The notes beneath the pieces are model-generated. The model did not search any database, had not been told where the DNA came from, and saw only the letters and a program-made list of their open reading frames with translations. 64,000 nt of DNA, taken from positions 94,597 to 158,596 of the forward strand of contig JAPYKE020000272.1 of assembly GCA_028554795.2 (NCBI GenBank), in the 5' to 3' direction. Positions 63,555 to 64,000 of this stretch are shown here, one piece after another (position 1 is the stretch's first letter; each line of letters opens with the position of its first letter). The position numbers and the translations under genes are program-made. The DNA comes from Sinohyriopsis cumingii. Lineage: Eukaryota > Mollusca > Bivalvia > Unionida > Unionidae.

Positions 63555-64000
63555 ACGTATCGTCAATATTACACTGAGCAGATCAACAACGTGCCCGTCT
63601 TGAAGACAAGAGTAAAACGAATATGTATCAAACGATTATCATGAGCCGGAAGATACAAAGGTGTTGCGGGCGTCATCTGTATTAAATCACATGGTTCAAC
63701 GGTTGGTAAAAACACAAACAGTATATATCCCTCAACATCTACGTCCGTCGGTTCAAACCAGCTTTCATAACTAACAGTGACAGCGTCACAAGTTAAATTC
63801 ATCTGCGTTGTTGAGGTAATCGGTACCTGGTCAGAACTGATATCCCACATGCAAAAGTCGCGTCGTACCACAAATGCTTTTCATGTCAACCTAAAATTGA
63901 TTTTTGTTCACTATCGTGCAATGTTAACCACATACGGTTTCGATTCTATTGCAATGATAGATCTGAGTGTAGAGTAATTTGCACGTATATAACTTTTAGA
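63555..64000. repeat. Array unit copy 11, cut by the window edge
   Basis: The first 446 bp of the unit are present and match copies 2-10, with A at the site that is G in copy 1. The array therefore continues beyond the right edge. Confidence 0.96.
63569..64000 (-). pseudogene. Unassigned broken coding-like region, copy 11, cut by the window edge
   Basis: Contains the whole 100-codon fragment (63569-63871) and the 3' end of the next one; the rest lies outside the window. Confidence 0.35.

Larger units (their letters stand above)
1..64000. repeat. Tandem macrosatellite array, 6,356-bp unit, ten copies plus a partial
   Basis: The same sequence restarts at 1, 6357, 12713, 19069, 25425, 31781, 38139, 44487, 50843, 57199 and 63555, always in the same orientation and with no spacer. 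Eight full copies are exactly 6,356 bp; copy 6 is 6,358 and copy 7 is 6,348. Neither array edge lies in the window, so the true copy number is at least eleven. The unit carries two polymerase pseudogenes, a SINE, a microsatellite and unassigned broken coding segments. Copy-specific substitutions and indels argue against one unit pasted repeatedly by an assembler, but true copy number cannot be judged from sequence alone. Confidence 0.98.

Noticed and set aside
1-64000. CRISPR array or bacterial repeat cassette
   Set aside because: The repeats are 6.4 kb with no short direct repeats or spacers, and the contents are eukaryotic mobile-element remnants.
1-64000. Ribosomal DNA, histone or snRNA gene array
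   Set aside because: These are the usual long tandem gene arrays, but no rRNA, histone or snRNA-like sequence was recognised in the unit.
1-64000. Concatemer of a live viral or Polinton genome
   Set aside because: The polymerase pieces are inverted, truncated and broken, and no intact integrase, protease, packaging or capsid gene is present.

Overview
The window is one head-to-tail tandem array. A unit of 6,356 bp is repeated ten times, and the first 446 bp of an eleventh copy runs off the right edge. No flanking single-copy DNA is seen at either end. By eye the copies differ by about two dozen substitutions, one extra GT dinucleotide (copy 6, 6,358 bp) and one 8-bp deletion (copy 7, 6,348 bp), so pairwise identity is about 99.8-99.9%. 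Unit phase is arbitrary: copy 1 starts at base 1 only because the window does.

The DNA looks like a metazoan nuclear genome, probably a marine invertebrate and possibly a mollusc. Reasons: AT-rich sequence with GA/GT microsatellites, no dense gene packing or bacterial signals, broken family B DNA polymerase genes of the kind spread by Polinton/Maverick-like elements and related viruses, and a tRNA-derived SINE whose head and body resemble, from memory, SINEs of bivalves and gastropods. The organism call is an inference.

Layout of one unit (copy 1 coordinates). 15-1453, minus strand: several coding-like but broken segments of unknown family. 1681-2812, minus: a polymerase pseudogene with exonuclease motif III, an embedded Vsr-like nuclease segment and motif A, then a shortened and frameshifted motif B region. 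2813-3079, minus: a SINE whose sequence is read in frame into the polymerase, giving a 421-codon open frame (1805-3070) without an ATG start. 3080-3116: GA/GT microsatellite. 3117-3750: no gene seen. 3751-4414, plus: a second, diverged polymerase pseudogene in inverted orientation. 4415-4740: no gene seen. 4741-5140, minus: another broken coding-like segment. 5141-6356: no gene seen, a few small hairpins and a 14-bp inverted repeat pair.

Nothing in the unit looks like a working gene set. The best reading is a macrosatellite made from a patch of dead mobile-element DNA and homogenised by recombination between copies. Variant sites are shared in a mosaic pattern: all four allele combinations of two sites 893 bp apart occur, which points to gene conversion or unequal exchange. 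I found no convincing new functional system. The points most worth following are the homogenised array, the inverted polymerase pair as a possible small-RNA source, the apparent joining of two polymerase lineages between motifs A and B, and the unassigned coding-like segments.
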